64,000 nt of DNA from Enchytraeus crypticus (Eukaryota; Annelida; Clitellata; Enchytraeida; Enchytraeidae), in the NCBI GenBank assembly GCA_905160935.1, contig CAJHZI010000818.1, positions 1,044,501 through 1,108,500 of the forward strand. The letters run 5' to 3'. Numbering within the stretch: position 1 is the first letter of the stretch; the number at the start of each line of letters is the position of its first letter. Shown here piece after piece: positions 36,000 through 50,196 of this stretch. The notes below the pieces were generated by a model. It had not been told where the DNA came from. It searched no databases and saw nothing but the letters and a program-made list of their open reading frames with translations. The position numbers were made by a program, and so were the translations under genes.

Positions 36000-37600
36000 C
36001 TCATCTTATCCTCCCCGTCCCCCTTCAAAAAACCTGGCAACACCACTGAGTTGAAGAATTGAAAATATTTTATTATTAGCCACACTAAATATGATGCAAT
36101 TTGTGATGTAGTTTTGTTCATAATTCTCAACTTACGATGCTTGTGGGCTTGTGTTCAAGCAGTCCCATGTCTATGCCTGACCTAACTGCTATATAGTATT
36201 TATATTTTCTGTGGATATCGAATTGTCCCGTCATTTATTCGCTGTATATAGTGTGCATAACATTCTGGGTTTCTAGACTTATTGTACCTACATATGATAA
36301 TTGTTATAATATTGTAAAATTACAATATTTACACGTAAATATTGACTTAGCATGCAATGACAATAAATAGCCTACCAATCTATAGTTTATAACATTGCTT
36401 CAGTTTATCCTAGCAGTTGAATATATTTCTTCATTGAGGCACTATAAATTGTTTGTATTTTATTATGAGAATCAAAAAATAATGTAGCCATCGTATATGA
36501 CTATTGTTACAAATTTAAAAAAGCTGTAACTTTCCGTATTTTATTTGCTCGCATTACCTACCCTACTAATAATACATTCTCTTTTATAGAATACCTACAT
36601 GTATATTGTCTGATCTGTAGATTTGTCCCGTTCTTTATCCATTTTTAGTATTAGTTAATTTAGACCTTTTTGTGACCGTAGATTACAGTTGTTACAATTA
36701 AAACAGTAGTGAAATGTTAATTATTCATTTGCCTACAATGACAACAATCCTACATTGTAAACCTAATAGATTTCAATATTATTGGGTTCAATATAGCTGC
36801 TGAGTTTATCCCATATTGTATTTATTCATTGTAAATAGTACTGTATGTAAAATATTGCAAGGCCCTATTATTATTGTAGTCGTAGCTGACAAAAATTGTC
36901 ATAATAAATAAAAATAGCAAAATTTCGGTATTGCTTTGGTTTAATACATTTTTCTTAATATTAGTAGTAGTATTTCCGGTAAGAAGAAAAGGTTTAACTT
37001 TGCCCATATATAAAACTTCAGATGAAGTTAACTTAATTATGCTGGTTAAGGAAGTCTTCAAGATTAGTATCAACAGTCCAGTCGTTATTTCATACCTCAT
37101 CTAAGTTGATCTGTTGGTTAGAGTGGCGAGCTTCGGTTGATTGATACGTAATCCTGGGTTCATCTTGAGGCCATTCTACACAACTGTTGAAGTGAATGCA
37201 ACAGATCTTTGACAGATTGATGCAATGTCGGATCATCGTTTTCATCAAACTCCAACCGGTAATTTAATCTGCAGGAATGTCTGCAAAATACATATTAGAA
37301 TAAAATAAGACATTGTAAAAATGTGCGTATGTCGTGGATGACTATAAAAAAATCCAATAATCAGGAATGCCAGACAATCCCATTGTTAATTCATTCTTTT
37401 GGGGGCGGGGTTTATCATTTGAGGCGGGTTATCATTTTGTGCGGGGCTTAGCGCAGTTGATTAAGATGCCTGTCAATGAACAAAGTGCACAAACATAAAA
37501 TATTTAAGCAGAATATCTCCAGTGGGTCGAAGTTCATTAAGAAGATTCTGGACCACACTCGTTTCAACGATAATTGAGCGAGTGCGACTTATTCTAAGAA
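36000..37600. other. AT-rich spacer, nothing recognised
   Basis: No gene or repeat family seen. Confidence 0.4.
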
Positions 37601-37617
37601 TAATTATGAATAAATCA

Positions 37618-37690
37618 CCCTCTCTCTCTCTCTCTCTCTCTCTTAGTCCATCCACTGTCTACTGGTTAGGCCCATGGTACATAATACCTT
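37618..37690 (-). mobile_element. LINE family B tail stub
   Basis: Plus strand: (CT)n, TTAGTCCATCCACTGTCTAC, TGGTTAGGCCCATGGTACAT. Diverged copy of the family-B 3' end. Confidence 0.5.
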
Positions 37691-37737
37691 CACTCACCTG
37701 TGTAGTCTGCTTTCCTCTTCATTTCCACATAAAGAGG

Positions 37738-37822
37738 AACGCGGAAGACAGAGGAGAGTGGAGGCGTTATATACCATGGACCTGCCAGTAGGCCGTGCAC
37801 TAAGAGAGAGAGAGAGAGATTT
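37738..37822 (+). mobile_element. LINE family B tail stub
   Basis: GCGGAAGACAGAGGAGAGTG, GAGGCGTTATATACCATGGA, CCTGCCAGTAGGCCGTGC, then (AG)n. Lies about 50 bases from a copy in the other orientation. Confidence 0.7.
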
Positions 37823-38289
37823 ATTCATATTTTAAGCATAAGACTTTCATTACTTTCATTTCCACGCTCGTTTAAACTTCACCGCTAACTGAGCGAGTGC
37901 GGCTTGTGCCAAAAATATGAATAGACATAAAATATAAAAAATAAAAATGATATCCATAGGTGTGCTTCGATATGAATCAACTTAATTTCAGTGACAATTA
38001 TACATGTATAATTACGACTTCATTATTCGGTTTAGGCTATCAGAAAAATATACTTCGCAATAAGAAATAATATGCAGCACATAATTTAAAGTAATTTACC
38101 CGTGGTTGTCTTCGTTATTATTAGAGGAAGAGAAGTGTATATGTATAGAAAAATAATCGCAGATTTTGCTTGTCAACTACGTTACGCTTACGTAAAACAC
38201 AACTATTTACGGAATATGCAAGTGCTGTTTTAGTCTTTATTGCCGCTTCACACTTATTGTCCCAGTGCTTGTCTATTTCTTTCTGTCTC

Positions 38290-39480
38290 CGTCTCTCTCT
38301 TAGTGGACTGCCTACTGGCAGGTCCATGGCATATAACGCCTCTACTGTTCTCTCTCTTCCGCTTTCCTCTTAATGTCCACATATGAGTGGGTCTCTAAAT
38401 CATCTAACATATCTAATCTCGGCCTGCCTTTGCCTCTTTTTCCTTCCATTCTACCTTCTATAACCTCTTTTAATCTGGCTGGAGCCAGTGGCGAAGTCGG
38501 TAAGACACCCGACCGCGGATTAGTATGTGCGGCGTTCAAATTCTGGCTCGCCCGTCACTGACATCGCTTTCGAGTGAGGAAACTGACGTTAACCTTAGCT
38601 TTACCAGCTTTAATAGACTTTCCCACTTTATAATGTGTCATATCCAGCTCTTCTTCCTATTTCTTAATACATTTGTCAAATGTCTATCTGTACCAACTCT
38701 CTCCAGGACTCCCGCATTTGTAACATTTTGAGTCCAGCAACTCCTCTCCATTCTTCTCCAAATCCACATTTCCAATGCCTCCAGTTTCCTAATATCTTCC
38801 TTCCTTAAGGTCCATGTTTCACATCCATACAATAGCGTTGTCCAAACCAAAGTTTTCACTATCTTTATCTTTGTGTCTTTCTTTAGACTTTTTGTTAAAG
38901 TTCTTTCCTACTACCGAAGGCCACTTTTGCTTGTGCAATCCTACTGCATATTTTAGGCTCACATTTCCCGTCATCGGTTATAGTATGACACAAATATTTG
39001 AAACTCACTACCTGTTCCAATTTAGTGCCATTTTTTGTGATATTAACTTCCCCTTTAGTAAGGGGCACTCTCATAACTTTTTTCTTTTTGATATTAATCT
39101 TCATGCCATATCTCAATGCCGTATCATTCAGCCTATCAACTATATTCTGCAGTCTAGCCATTCCTTGGTCATCTGCAAATTGTACACCTTGTAACAATAT
39201 TCCTCCTACTTTTATTCCTTCTTCCAAGTCTTCCATGGCTTCCTCCATCATTGCCTCAGCGTAAATGTTAAACAGCAGCGGCGAAATTCTACAACCTTGT
39301 CTTACTCCACGTCCTGTTTCACCTTCTTCTTAGTTTACTTGTTGAATTTTGATTACTGATCTTTGATTCGTGTACAAGTTCAAATTCTATCTCTCCAGTC
39401 AATTCCTATTCTTTTCAAGATATTCATCATTGTTATCCAATCAATCCTGTCAAAGGCTTTCTCAATACGAGGGTATATGC
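38290..39480 (-). mobile_element. LINE family B copy 1, broken, with SINE inserted
   Basis: On minus it reads FEKAFDRI-type start, FADDQG (the FADD active-site box), [51 protein letters not shown] and GRPRLDMLDDLETHS, then the 3' tail ending GGACCTGCCAGTAGGCAG and (AG)n. Several frame breaks and a 5' truncation. A family-A SINE interrupts it at about 38477-38613. Confidence 0.85.
38477..38613 (+). mobile_element. tRNA-derived SINE, family A, inserted in LINE
   Basis: GGCTGGAGCCAGTGGCGAAG, GGTAAGACACCCGACCGCGG, B-box GCGTTCAAATTCTGG, then TGACATCGCTTTCGAGTGAG, GAAACTGACGTTAACC and TTTACCAGC. Flanked by TTTAAT on both sides. The sister LINE at 40800 has the uninterrupted site, so the insertion boundaries are clear. 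Confidence 0.85.
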
Positions 39481-39583
39481 TCGAGAAATTACTGCAAATT
39501 TTCTGACTCTAGTGAAACTGATAATCAAGAGACTAAGAAAGAAGATGAGAAGAATGCTGCTGAAAGAACAATAAGAAGAAGAT

Positions 39584-39690
39584 GATGATGCTGATGATGA
39601 TAATGATGATGATGATGATGATGATGACGATGATGATGATGACGATGATGATGATGAGATGATGATGATGACGATGATGATGATGACTGG
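39584..39690. repeat. (GAT)n / (GATGAC)n microsatellite
   Basis: ATGATGATGACGATG array. The minus strand makes Ser- and His-rich spurious ORFs. Confidence 0.95.
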
Positions 39691-39819
39691 TATTACCTGT
39701 TTCGCTGCAAACACGACCAGTACTTATCACGTTCAATTATTTTGTTGCATTTAGATATACGCACTGCCATTCAAGTTGTCTCTTTATAACTCCTAATTAA
39801 AACAACAAAAGCGCGTCAT

Positions 39820-40000
39820 AGATCAATCATTCAATCCATCGTATGGACGCCAGCTAATCATATGAAATCAGTCAAAGATTAATCTGTCAAAGATAAATCA
39901 GTCGATGAATAGATCAGTTGATTGATCTATTGGGCGAGCTTTCAATCAATGAGTTATTGAATGAATCATACAATCAATCTAATAGTCAGTCAGCTTTTCG
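39820..40000. repeat. Degenerate ATCA/GATT array
   Basis: CAATCATTCAATCCATCG-like words on plus, loosely periodic. Confidence 0.6.
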
Positions 40001-40274
40001 ACTTATATTATAAAACTATTCGTTTGTAGCCTCGATACTTTATTACTGTCAAGTCGTGAAAATAAACAAATCCTGAAATACACATGTTTTACAGACGAAT
40101 TGTAGCATTTTTAGGCTACATTTAATCTCTAATATCTTTAATTTCGTTTATGCTTTTGGATCGCTTTATATTGATTAAATAAAAATCTATTAACTAGATA
40201 TATAATATATTAAAAATATGATGTAACAATTTGATAGATAGCTGTGAGTATATGAGAGAAGATAAAGACATAAT

Positions 40275-40445
40275 TAGCTAAACTATTAACATTATCATCT
40301 ACTTTAAATATTATCTATTGCTCATAATATCATATAAGTAAAGTAAAAGGCATGATTAATTAACTATTAACATCATCATTTATTTTAAATATTATCTATT
40401 GCTAAAATATCATATGATTGAAGTAAAGGCATGATTAATTAAACT
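40275..40445. repeat. 81-bp tandem duplication at the 3' end of the minus-strand gene
   Basis: Two copies of AACTATTAACAT.ATCAT, TTTTAAATATTATCTATTG and GCATGATTAATT. Only the copy next to the stop codon has the AATAAA (minus strand, 40379-40384). Confidence 0.8.
40379..40384 (-). promoter_or_regulatory. Poly(A) signal of the coiled-coil gene
   Basis: AATAAA on minus, 55 bases past the stop codon at 40439-40441. Confidence 0.6.
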
Positions 40446-41774
40446 AACACAAAGACGGTTCTGATTTCTTCAAGAAGTTTCTCAGCCGTCTGACGCTTCT
40501 GAATGGCTGCATTCAAATCTGCAGTTATCTGTAATGCAGAAATTTAAACCAATACGAATAATAATATCATTGTAATAATTTATTATATATATTACATATA
40601 TTATGTAATACTTATATATATATATATATATATACATATCTTAGTGCACTGCCTACTGTCAGCTGCATGGTACATAACGCCTCCACTCTTCTCTGTCTTC
40701 CGCCTTCCTCTTCATTTCCACATGTGAGTGGGTCTTTAAATCATCTAACATACCTAATCGCGGCCTGCCCCTGCCTCTTTTTCCTGCCATTCTACCTTCT
40801 ATGACCTCTTGTAATAGACCTTCCCCCCTTAGAATGTGTCTTATCCATCTCTTCTTCCTATTTCTTAATACATTTATCAACTGTCTATCTGTGCCAACTC
40901 TCTCCAGGACTTCCTCATTTGTAACCTTTTGAGTCCAGCTAATCCTCTCAATTCTTCTCCAAATCCACATTTCCAATGCCTCCAGTTTACTAATATCTTC
41001 CTTCCTTAAGGTCCATGTTTCACATCCATACAATAGCGTGGTCCAAACCAAAGTTTTCACTATCTTTATCTTTGTGTCTTTCTTTAGACTTTTTGTTAAT
41101 AGTTCTTTTCTACTACCAAAGGCCACTTTTGCTTGTGCAATCCTACTGCATATTTCTGTCTCACATTTCCCATCATCGGTTATAGTATGACCCAAATATT
41201 TGAAACTCCTTACCTGTTCCAATTTCGTACCATTTATTGTGATATTAACTTCACCTTTATTATTGGACACTCTCATAACCTTGGTCTTTTTTATATTAAT
41301 CTTCATGCCATATCTTAGGGCCGTATCATTCAGCCTATCCATTATCTTCTGCAATCCAATCTCGCTGCCCGCTACCATTCCTTGGTCATCTGCAAATCGT
41401 ACATCTTGTAACAAATTCCCTCCTACTTTTATTCCTTCTTCCAAGTCTTCCATGGCTTCCTCCATCATTGCCTCAGCGTAAATGTTAAACAGCAGTGGTG
41501 AAATGCTACAACCTTGTCTTACTCCACGTCCTATTTCACCTCCTTAGAGTATTCTAGTTGGATTTTGATTACTGCTCTTTGCTTCATGTACAAGTTCAAA
41601 ATTAGTCTTCTATCTCTCCAGTCAATTCCCATTCTTTTTATGATATTCATCATCGCTATCCAATCAATCCTGTCAAAGGCCTTCTCGAAGTCTACAAAGC
41701 ATACAAAAACGTCATTACCGTATTCTAAGCTTCTTTCGCAAAGAACCCGCATTACTCCTATTGCTTCTCTTGTG

Positions 41775-41837
<63 letters not shown>

Positions 41838-44643
41838 TATTAAACTGCAAATGACTTACGCCTGTATTTAAATACATACCCAGAGGGCTGAAACAACAAC
41901 AACAATTATACGATAAGAGTGCCACTGTTATCCATGACAACATTGAGTACTGTGGAACCGAATCAAAACCGATGAGCAGAGCGGGGTCCATATACGGTGC
42001 GAGACAAAATCCGGGTAATCAGTCCAAGGAAGGGTACTAGCGGAATAGGTATTTGCGAGACAAAACTAAAAAGCCAAATAATATGCTAATGTCATTCGCA
42101 AAATAGTGTTAGCTTTCACAAAAGTCATCATACCTTATTCATTTCATTGAGACCAACTGCAGCATTGCTCTCTCGAGAGCGCAAAAGATTTATAGTATCT
42201 GTTAAAAAGAAGACGTGATCCCTCTTTTCATCCAACTCTCCCTCCAGTCGAATGCACCGCTGGTCAAACTCGTCTCTCTCTTGAAGCAGCTCCTGAATAT
42301 TTGTAGTAGAAAAACCGTGGATAGAGTGTTTCGTCAAAACTTTAATATTAATTATAATTTTGTGTATCATCAACAATGAAAACGGCTATCTAATAATAGA
42401 TATGTGTTGGATAACCGTATCAGTTAAAAATAATTACTCTTATGAGAATTGGCTTACCTTGATGCTCCAAGCTATCTAATCGTTTTTTCCAGCATGCTGC
42501 ACCGCAGATCCGGAATTTTCTTCCATCTATTCATCGGAAATCATCGTTGAATCACATCGGCCTTTGCTTTCCAATAAGCAGTTCCTTAGGCAGTCGATGA
42601 CCTGCCTTCTTCATCTCTCTTTTCCATCCAGTGACCAGAACGCACCTTTTCTTTATATTTCTTTATATTTGGACTGATTTTTTGGATTATGGCATTTGCA
42701 CTGTTTTGGACCTTCTTTTTGTTAATCAGCTTGGATTTGCCTAAATAATTCTTGATATTATTATCGACGACAGTAGCACTCTAATAGTTGTTATTATCAG
42801 CATATGAATAATTGTAACGTTTGAAAGAAAGAAATGCCAAAGCTTTCCCTGCACTATTACTGTAGAATTTGCTTCATAATAAAGGAAATGGAAGCGTTTT
42901 CACGTGAAACCTTGTAGCTAATTTTACTTAATTTGTCACAGTTTATTCATTTCTCTCATTTCTCTTCCACACAGTGGTAAAAAGTGGGTAAGGGGAACGC
43001 AGGGGAACACAGTTCCACTAGCTATCTTTTCTTTAATTCCGTTCCGCTGTTATGGGCGCAGAATAGATATACGTGGGGACGTCCCTGACATCATCCTTAG
43101 ATGAGGAAACGGACGTTATACCTTTATTATTATATATTGTTATATATTGTGGGCCCTGTTTAATGGAAATGGGGTCTGATAAATTTTGATCGTTCAACTA
43201 TCTCTCAATTTCCACTTTAATGACTGCTTCTATAAAATTCATCGTCATCAGGAATAACAAGCCAATTATACGCCTCGGATACAAGTGGCCTGGGTTCAAA
43301 GCCCAGGTCAGTCAAGTAACGATGGATATTCCCTTGGGCCCATGGAATGTTAATCAAGCATCTGAGCCGATTGTCGCTATTAATAACAAAGATACGATTA
43401 ACCATGAAAATGATTAATAATACCACGCCAGGAAGCTGTAAAGCGGTCTCGAGGACCGGTCACCGGCCATGACACCGCTATAGAAATTGTCTGAGGTTAT
43501 TATTGTTATTATTATTATAACTAGGCTAGTAGATTCAGGATATGAGGAAAGGAATTAGAAAAAGTAGGATAAAAAAGCGAGAAGTTACATGGAACTGCTG
43601 TTGAAGTATGGTTTTCTCGTAGATAATTTGACTGAGACTGCAGCGGTCTGCTGTGATGGTCTGCTCCAGTTTACGGCAGTTCGATTTCAGGTCTGCGTTC
43701 TCGCAGACTAGATCATCTATTACGGAATTGGCCTTCTGTTTAAACATATAATTTTAAAAACCAACATCGCAGTATATTGCAAAAGCCCGTATATGTTATG
43801 GTTTAACAATACTTATTGCAATTATGCTAAACTATTATTCTATTTTATTTAATAATTAAAATATAATACATTAATATACTACATGAGCATTAATAATTAT
43901 TACTTAATATGAGCATTAATAATTATTACTTACATTAATATACTACATGAGCATTAATAATTATTACTTAATATGATTAATATATTTTTTAAAATATTAC
44001 TATATATTAATTAATATGATTAATTATGTTTAGTGGATATAGGAAGACGAAAGCTTCGTCTCAAGGAAATGAAAAGTCCGGAGTTTGACTCCAGATCAGT
44101 CTCCGAAACATTATATAGAAAGCTGACATGATGCTGAAGTTACGCTCATTAGTTAATTATACTTATGGGTGTATCTTTTCAAATACAAAAATTAAATAAC
44201 ACTGGCAATCAGGAAATGATACGATGTTACAAATATATTTAAGAAATAAATATCGGAAAAACCTGATTAAGCTTGTGAGAATATCATGCGTATTATAATG
44301 CGAAAAAATATTTACCTGTAATTCAAATTCTGCATGTTGACGATCGAGATCTGCTCTTTGCAGCTGGCCAATCAAATCTCTTAAATCTTCCACGTCATCA
44401 TCTTCTAGCCAATCAGAACGCTTAGCTGCCAGCAGACTTTCTTCTCTTCTTCTCTCAAGCTGCTCTTTGCTTAAGTCACAAATTAACTGCGCCGCTTTTA
44501 GCTACAATTTTACATAACGACAATTAGAATATATTACTCCCAAGATTAAAATGCCTCCACAAGATTAAATCCTGCTCATGGCGTAAACTAGTTACTTATT
44601 TGTACATAATTATTATTATTATTCTTATTATTATTATTATTGC

Positions 44644-44689
<46 letters not shown>

Positions 44690-46091
44690 TTATATATATA
44701 CTGTATGACGGTAATACCGTTCTTTCTCTCTCTCTCTCTCTTAGTGCACTGCCTACTGGCAAGTCCATGGTATATAACGTCTCCAAAAACGTCTCCAACA
44801 ACAGTCACAATACATAACATATCGCAATATGTTATGCATTGTTACTGTGTAATGTATTGTGCATTGTGACTGTGCAATGTATTGTGCATTATGACTCTGT
44901 AACGTATTGTATATTATGACTGTGCAATGTATTGCGTATTATGAATGTGCAATGTATTGCGTATTATTATTGTGCAATGTATTGCGTATTATTATTGTGC
45001 AATGTATTGCGTATTATTATTATTGTGCAATGTATTGCGTATTATTATTGTGCAATGTATTGCGCAGTATGAATGTGCAATGTATTGTTTATTATGACTG
45101 TGCAACGTATTGTTTATTATGACTGTGCAACGTATTGTGTATTATTATTGTGCAATGTATTGTGTATTACGTATTGTGTATTATCACTGTGCAATGTATT
45201 GTGTAATATGGCAGTGCAATGTACTGTGTGTTCCGTGGGTTTTAAACAAACAGCCTTTTTAACCCAGTACTCGTCTACGATATATCATATATGACATTTT
45301 TTGTTATAGATAATGTTATTGAAAGCGTTACCTCGGTTTCCTTATTGACAAGTTTCGCTTCCAGAGCTTCGAGATATTCCTTGAGTGGAGTGACTTCTAC
45401 CTGAAGCTCATTCCTTTCCTGCTGAACCTTCTCAAACCTCTCAAGTTGATCTCGTAGTTGTTTCTTTAATTCTTCCAACTGGAAAACAAATAATCGCTCA
45501 AACACAGTTTTTTATCAGTAGTTATTTAGATTTATTAATTAGTGGTAACGTCGTAAAGTTTTAAATGACAGATCCTGTGGTGAATTGAACTCTCGTGGGT
45601 TCGAATCCCAGTCGCACTTATCTGAGAATAAAATCTCGGACATTCACTAGACTGGTTTGAAAATGGTCTTGATTGCCTAACGCTTTAAACATGTGGTAAT
45701 AACGATGATAGATATCAAAATAGTTGATCATTTCACTATAATGCCTGTTTACTTTTACTTTATTTTCAATAGGCCTACTACTAAAAACGTTTAACTTAGT
45801 ATTATAGCTTCCCTGTGATTACTTCGAGGGATACCTTGAATTGGCCACGCTTTATTAGAAAGGCCTAATTATTGTTTTCATTATTTTCTTAAAATTCATT
45901 CGAAATTATTTGATCTATTTTAAATATTTAAAAATGATAAAGCATAGATTTTTGAGTTTTCGTTATGGATCCAGAAGCCATCTATCAGTACTCGTAGTTA
46001 GTATTATCCGCATGCGTTGACTCAGTACATATTCTATAAATATATATATATATTATATATATATATATATTATATTATATATATAATATAT

Positions 46092-46125
<34 letters not shown>

Positions 46126-48210
46126 TATATCTTACTATGTAGTGTGCTCGATGTTGTCATGGATGACAGTAGCACTTTAATTGAAGTTATGCTACATGTA
46201 TTCAAAGGCGATCAAGAGTAAACGCTTAATTGATCTCGTACTATCGATCCGCTCAATCTTAATAACCGATTGATTGAATAGTTAATGGGGACTTGACGAC
46301 TGATTAACTGGGTCACTCATTAATTAATTTCTCATAATGAAGTTAAGGTAAAAATCACTAGGCCATTTTACCCTTGTTGTGTTCTGGTTGCTGAAGAATA
46401 GACCAACCGCAGTGTCTAAAAAGGTGACAAAACATTCAAATCCAAACTAATATCCTGAATGGCATACGGTTGACTAGCGCAAGGGTTCAGAAATTGTTGC
46501 CAAATTATAATACGAATTGAAAAGTCTCCACCTCATAGAACGGAGTGGAGAAGGTCAATTCGTATCCTGACCCCGGACGAACGTGAATTATTTAAGAAAA
46601 GATGATGATGATGATGATGATGATGACGAAGATGATGATGATGATGATGATCATGACGACGACGACGACGATGATGATAATGGTGATGACGATGATGATG
46701 ACGCCGACGACGACGATGACGATGATAATGATGGCTTATGAAGTTGTGTGAAACCTCTACGTTCAGATGATCATTTCGCATTCGTAGCCCCTGTAGTGAC
46801 CTATCAGCGGCTGCTTCTCTTAGCCTACTCTCGTCCAGCTCATTCTGCAGCTGTTGAATCCTCAGCTGCTGAATCCTCAGCTGCTGGTTCAGCTGTTGTT
46901 CAACTGCTAACTACACGATAAATGCAAATTAGTATATTTAATACTTTGCTAAATGCACACTTATATTCAATAACACTAAACGATTCTGACGATTCTTAAC
47001 GTCGTGTATTGACGCGCAAGCTTAAAGCGCTATATCTTTAACTCCATCTTCACACCCTCAAGATAGCACACGATATGACATTAGTTTGCAGTTGTCAGGT
47101 TTTTAAAAGACGATCCTACGGATGAAATTCTAGATTAGATAAAACTATTTACTTATTTTATTTTATTACAAAATATGGAACTCCTTGCGGCGCAGCGGTA
47201 GAGAGCTCGCCTCTTGAACAAGAGGTCGCGAGTTCGAGACTGCATAGCGACGTGGGTCATTCTCGTCGGAGGGGTGACTATAAACGTAGTCAAAATTATA
47301 GCTAAGGTTAACATCAGTTTCCTCTCTCGAAAGCGATGTCAGTGACGGGTGACCTCAAGATTTGAACCCCGCACACACAGTCGAGCACACTTGGTGGTGT
47401 TAGGACTCATGAAGATGGTTAGTCGATCTTAATGATAATTTCTCCAGTCTAGTCTCCTCAGTGTCGACCCCGAATAGGGATATGCGTCACGCTAATCGAA
47501 AGTTTTTGTTATTTTTTACTATGTTAATAAACCTGCTGTACCTCGGACGACGGACCAGCAGTATGACTCTGTGACTCATCCCGTTGTTTGAACAGCTGAG
47601 AGAGCCTTTCATATCCAGCCGCTAATGACTTAAACTCAGCTGTTTGATCGTCACACCTACGCTTTAGGTCGTCCGACACGCTCTTCTCTTTATCGAGCTA
47701 CAATGTCAAAAGCTCGAAGACTAAAACTTCAATGGACTAGAGTCACTAGACATTCTTAAAAAATAAATATTAATCAGTAAAGTAATCAATTTATCTAGGA
47801 GATAATCAATAAAGCAATAAATCGATCAATCACTAAATACATCAGTCAATCAAATATTTAATCTATTAATTAATCAATCAGTTCTATCAATCAATCAATC
47901 AATCAATCAGAAAAACCCACCAATCAATAAACGAATCAATTGATCAATAACTGTTTTTATTCGTTCATTAAATTCATCATTAAATCAATCATTTTAATAA
48001 TTAGTCAAACGATAAACTGTCACTCAATCAGTAAATTTGTGCCTTGTTGAGATTTAACTCAACTAATTAATTGAAACTCTCCGTGAATAAAACTCTCTCC
48101 TTTTCCATCAAGCGCTGTGTGCTACATATGTAAATTTATAAAATATTTTATTAAAAATTGATTCACTTGATTTTACTTTTCTTACGCGTTTGCATTACCA
48201 AAATTTCCTA

Positions 48211-48283
<73 letters not shown>

Positions 48284-49467
48284 TGCATATATATATATAA
48301 ATTTGACAGAGTACCTGAGTAAGAAGTTTCTTATGTAGCTCAGAAGGGATCATGGTTAACATTTCCTCCTTCAGTCGATTAATTTCAACCTCGGACCCAT
48401 TCAGATCTTCCAACTGAGTCCTAATTAACTCCTCTGCCATTCTAACTCTTTCTGACAACTGATCACAGGTAACCTGAAGCCGCTGCAGCCTTTCGTCTTA
48501 AACACACAGAATATGTGTTTTAATTGAAAGAACAAGAATTATGATCTAAAGAACAAGAAATATGATCTAAAGAACAAGAAATATGATCTAAAGAACAAGA
48601 AATATGATCTAAAGAACAAGAATTATGCTCTAAAGAACAAGAATTATGATCTAAAGAACAAGAAATATGATCTAAAGAACAAGAAATATGATCTAAAGAA
48701 CAAGAAATATGATCTAAAGAATAAGAATTATGATCTAAAGAATAAGAATTATGACCTAAAGAACAAGAAATATGATCTAAAGAACAAGAATTATGATCTA
48801 AAGAACAAGAAATATGATCTAAAGAACAAGAAATATGATCTAAAGAACAAGAATTATGCTCTAAAGAACAAGAATTATGATCTAATGAACAAGAATATGA
48901 TCCTAAGAACAAGAATATGATCCTAAGAACAAGAATTATGATCTTAAGAACAAGAATTATGATCAAAAGAACAAGAATTATGATCTAAAGAACAAGAATT
49001 ATAATCCAAAGTTCTCTATTACGGTCTAGCACAGAGGCCATCTCAAAAGTTTCATTATCATTAATTTTATTAACCCCTGGTTATTATTCAGGAGAGGATC
49101 ATGATTTTGATGATGATGAAGATGATGATGATGATGATGATAATGGTGATGATGAGAATGATGATAATGATTCCCTGGTTTGAGCCGTGGCTAGTTGGCA
49201 TGTAGTTCGACATGTCTCTCCATTCCGCTAGTACCCGCTTACGCCTGTGAAATTTGAATATCTTTATTAGCGTAAAAGTTAAAGCTTCTTGATCACGAGC
49301 AGGGAAAGGACAATAGCACCAGCTCGTTATGCATTTATTGTAATAATACTAAGAGCTAAGAGGTATCGGTTATAGAGGATATATTATGATATATTATAGT
49401 TGGCTTTCATAAACTGCACGCGCATAATGAGTCGACTACATCAATTTTTGCAGTTCAGAGCAGAGAA

Positions 49468-49558
<91 letters not shown>

Positions 49559-50008
49559 TATTTTATACCAGCTCTATCTTCTGCAGGTTTATCATTTGCA
49601 GTCGTTGTCGCGTCTAACGCCGACCTCAGATAGTCATTCTCTGCTCTCAGTGCAGTCAGCGAATCCTGTACAAATCTCAGCTCAGCTTCTCTGAATCTCT
49701 TCTCCTTCGATAAATCATCTATCCGGCTGAATAATTCAAGATAGCAATGTGTCACTACAAAATGATGTGTAATATTGTAATAAAAATTTAATATAATGTA
49801 ATATTGTAATATAGGAATTAATTAACAAAATATTTGACTAAGAAGCTGATCTTGATTCTGTCCTAATCTAGCCTAAAGGTGAACGTCTAAATGGCTCAGC
49901 TTGTACAGTGTCAGGCTAAGTCGTGAAATTGTAATTTCGGTGCAATATGAATTTTAACCTAGAATTTAGATGACGCAATATAATTAAATTATTGAAAACA
50001 TTTACTGA

Positions 50009-50083
<75 letters not shown>

Positions 50084-50143
50084 CATGTATATATATTTAA
50101 ATATACATTGGCATAAATATATAAATTATTTATACATATAATT

Positions 50144-50196
<53 letters not shown>

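Noticed and set aside
39433-39736. Poly-Ser and Ile/His ORFs
   Set aside because: Frames of the (GAT)n array.
44907-45294. Cys/Tyr-rich ORFs
   Set aside because: Translation of a roughly 25-bp minisatellite.
46533-46781. His/Arg-rich ORF
   Set aside because: Translation of a (GAT)n element tail plus the edge of exon 10 of the minus gene.
48520-48966. 148-codon minus-strand ORF with CSLDHIS repeats
   Set aside because: It is the translation of a 21-bp minisatellite and has no other coding sign.
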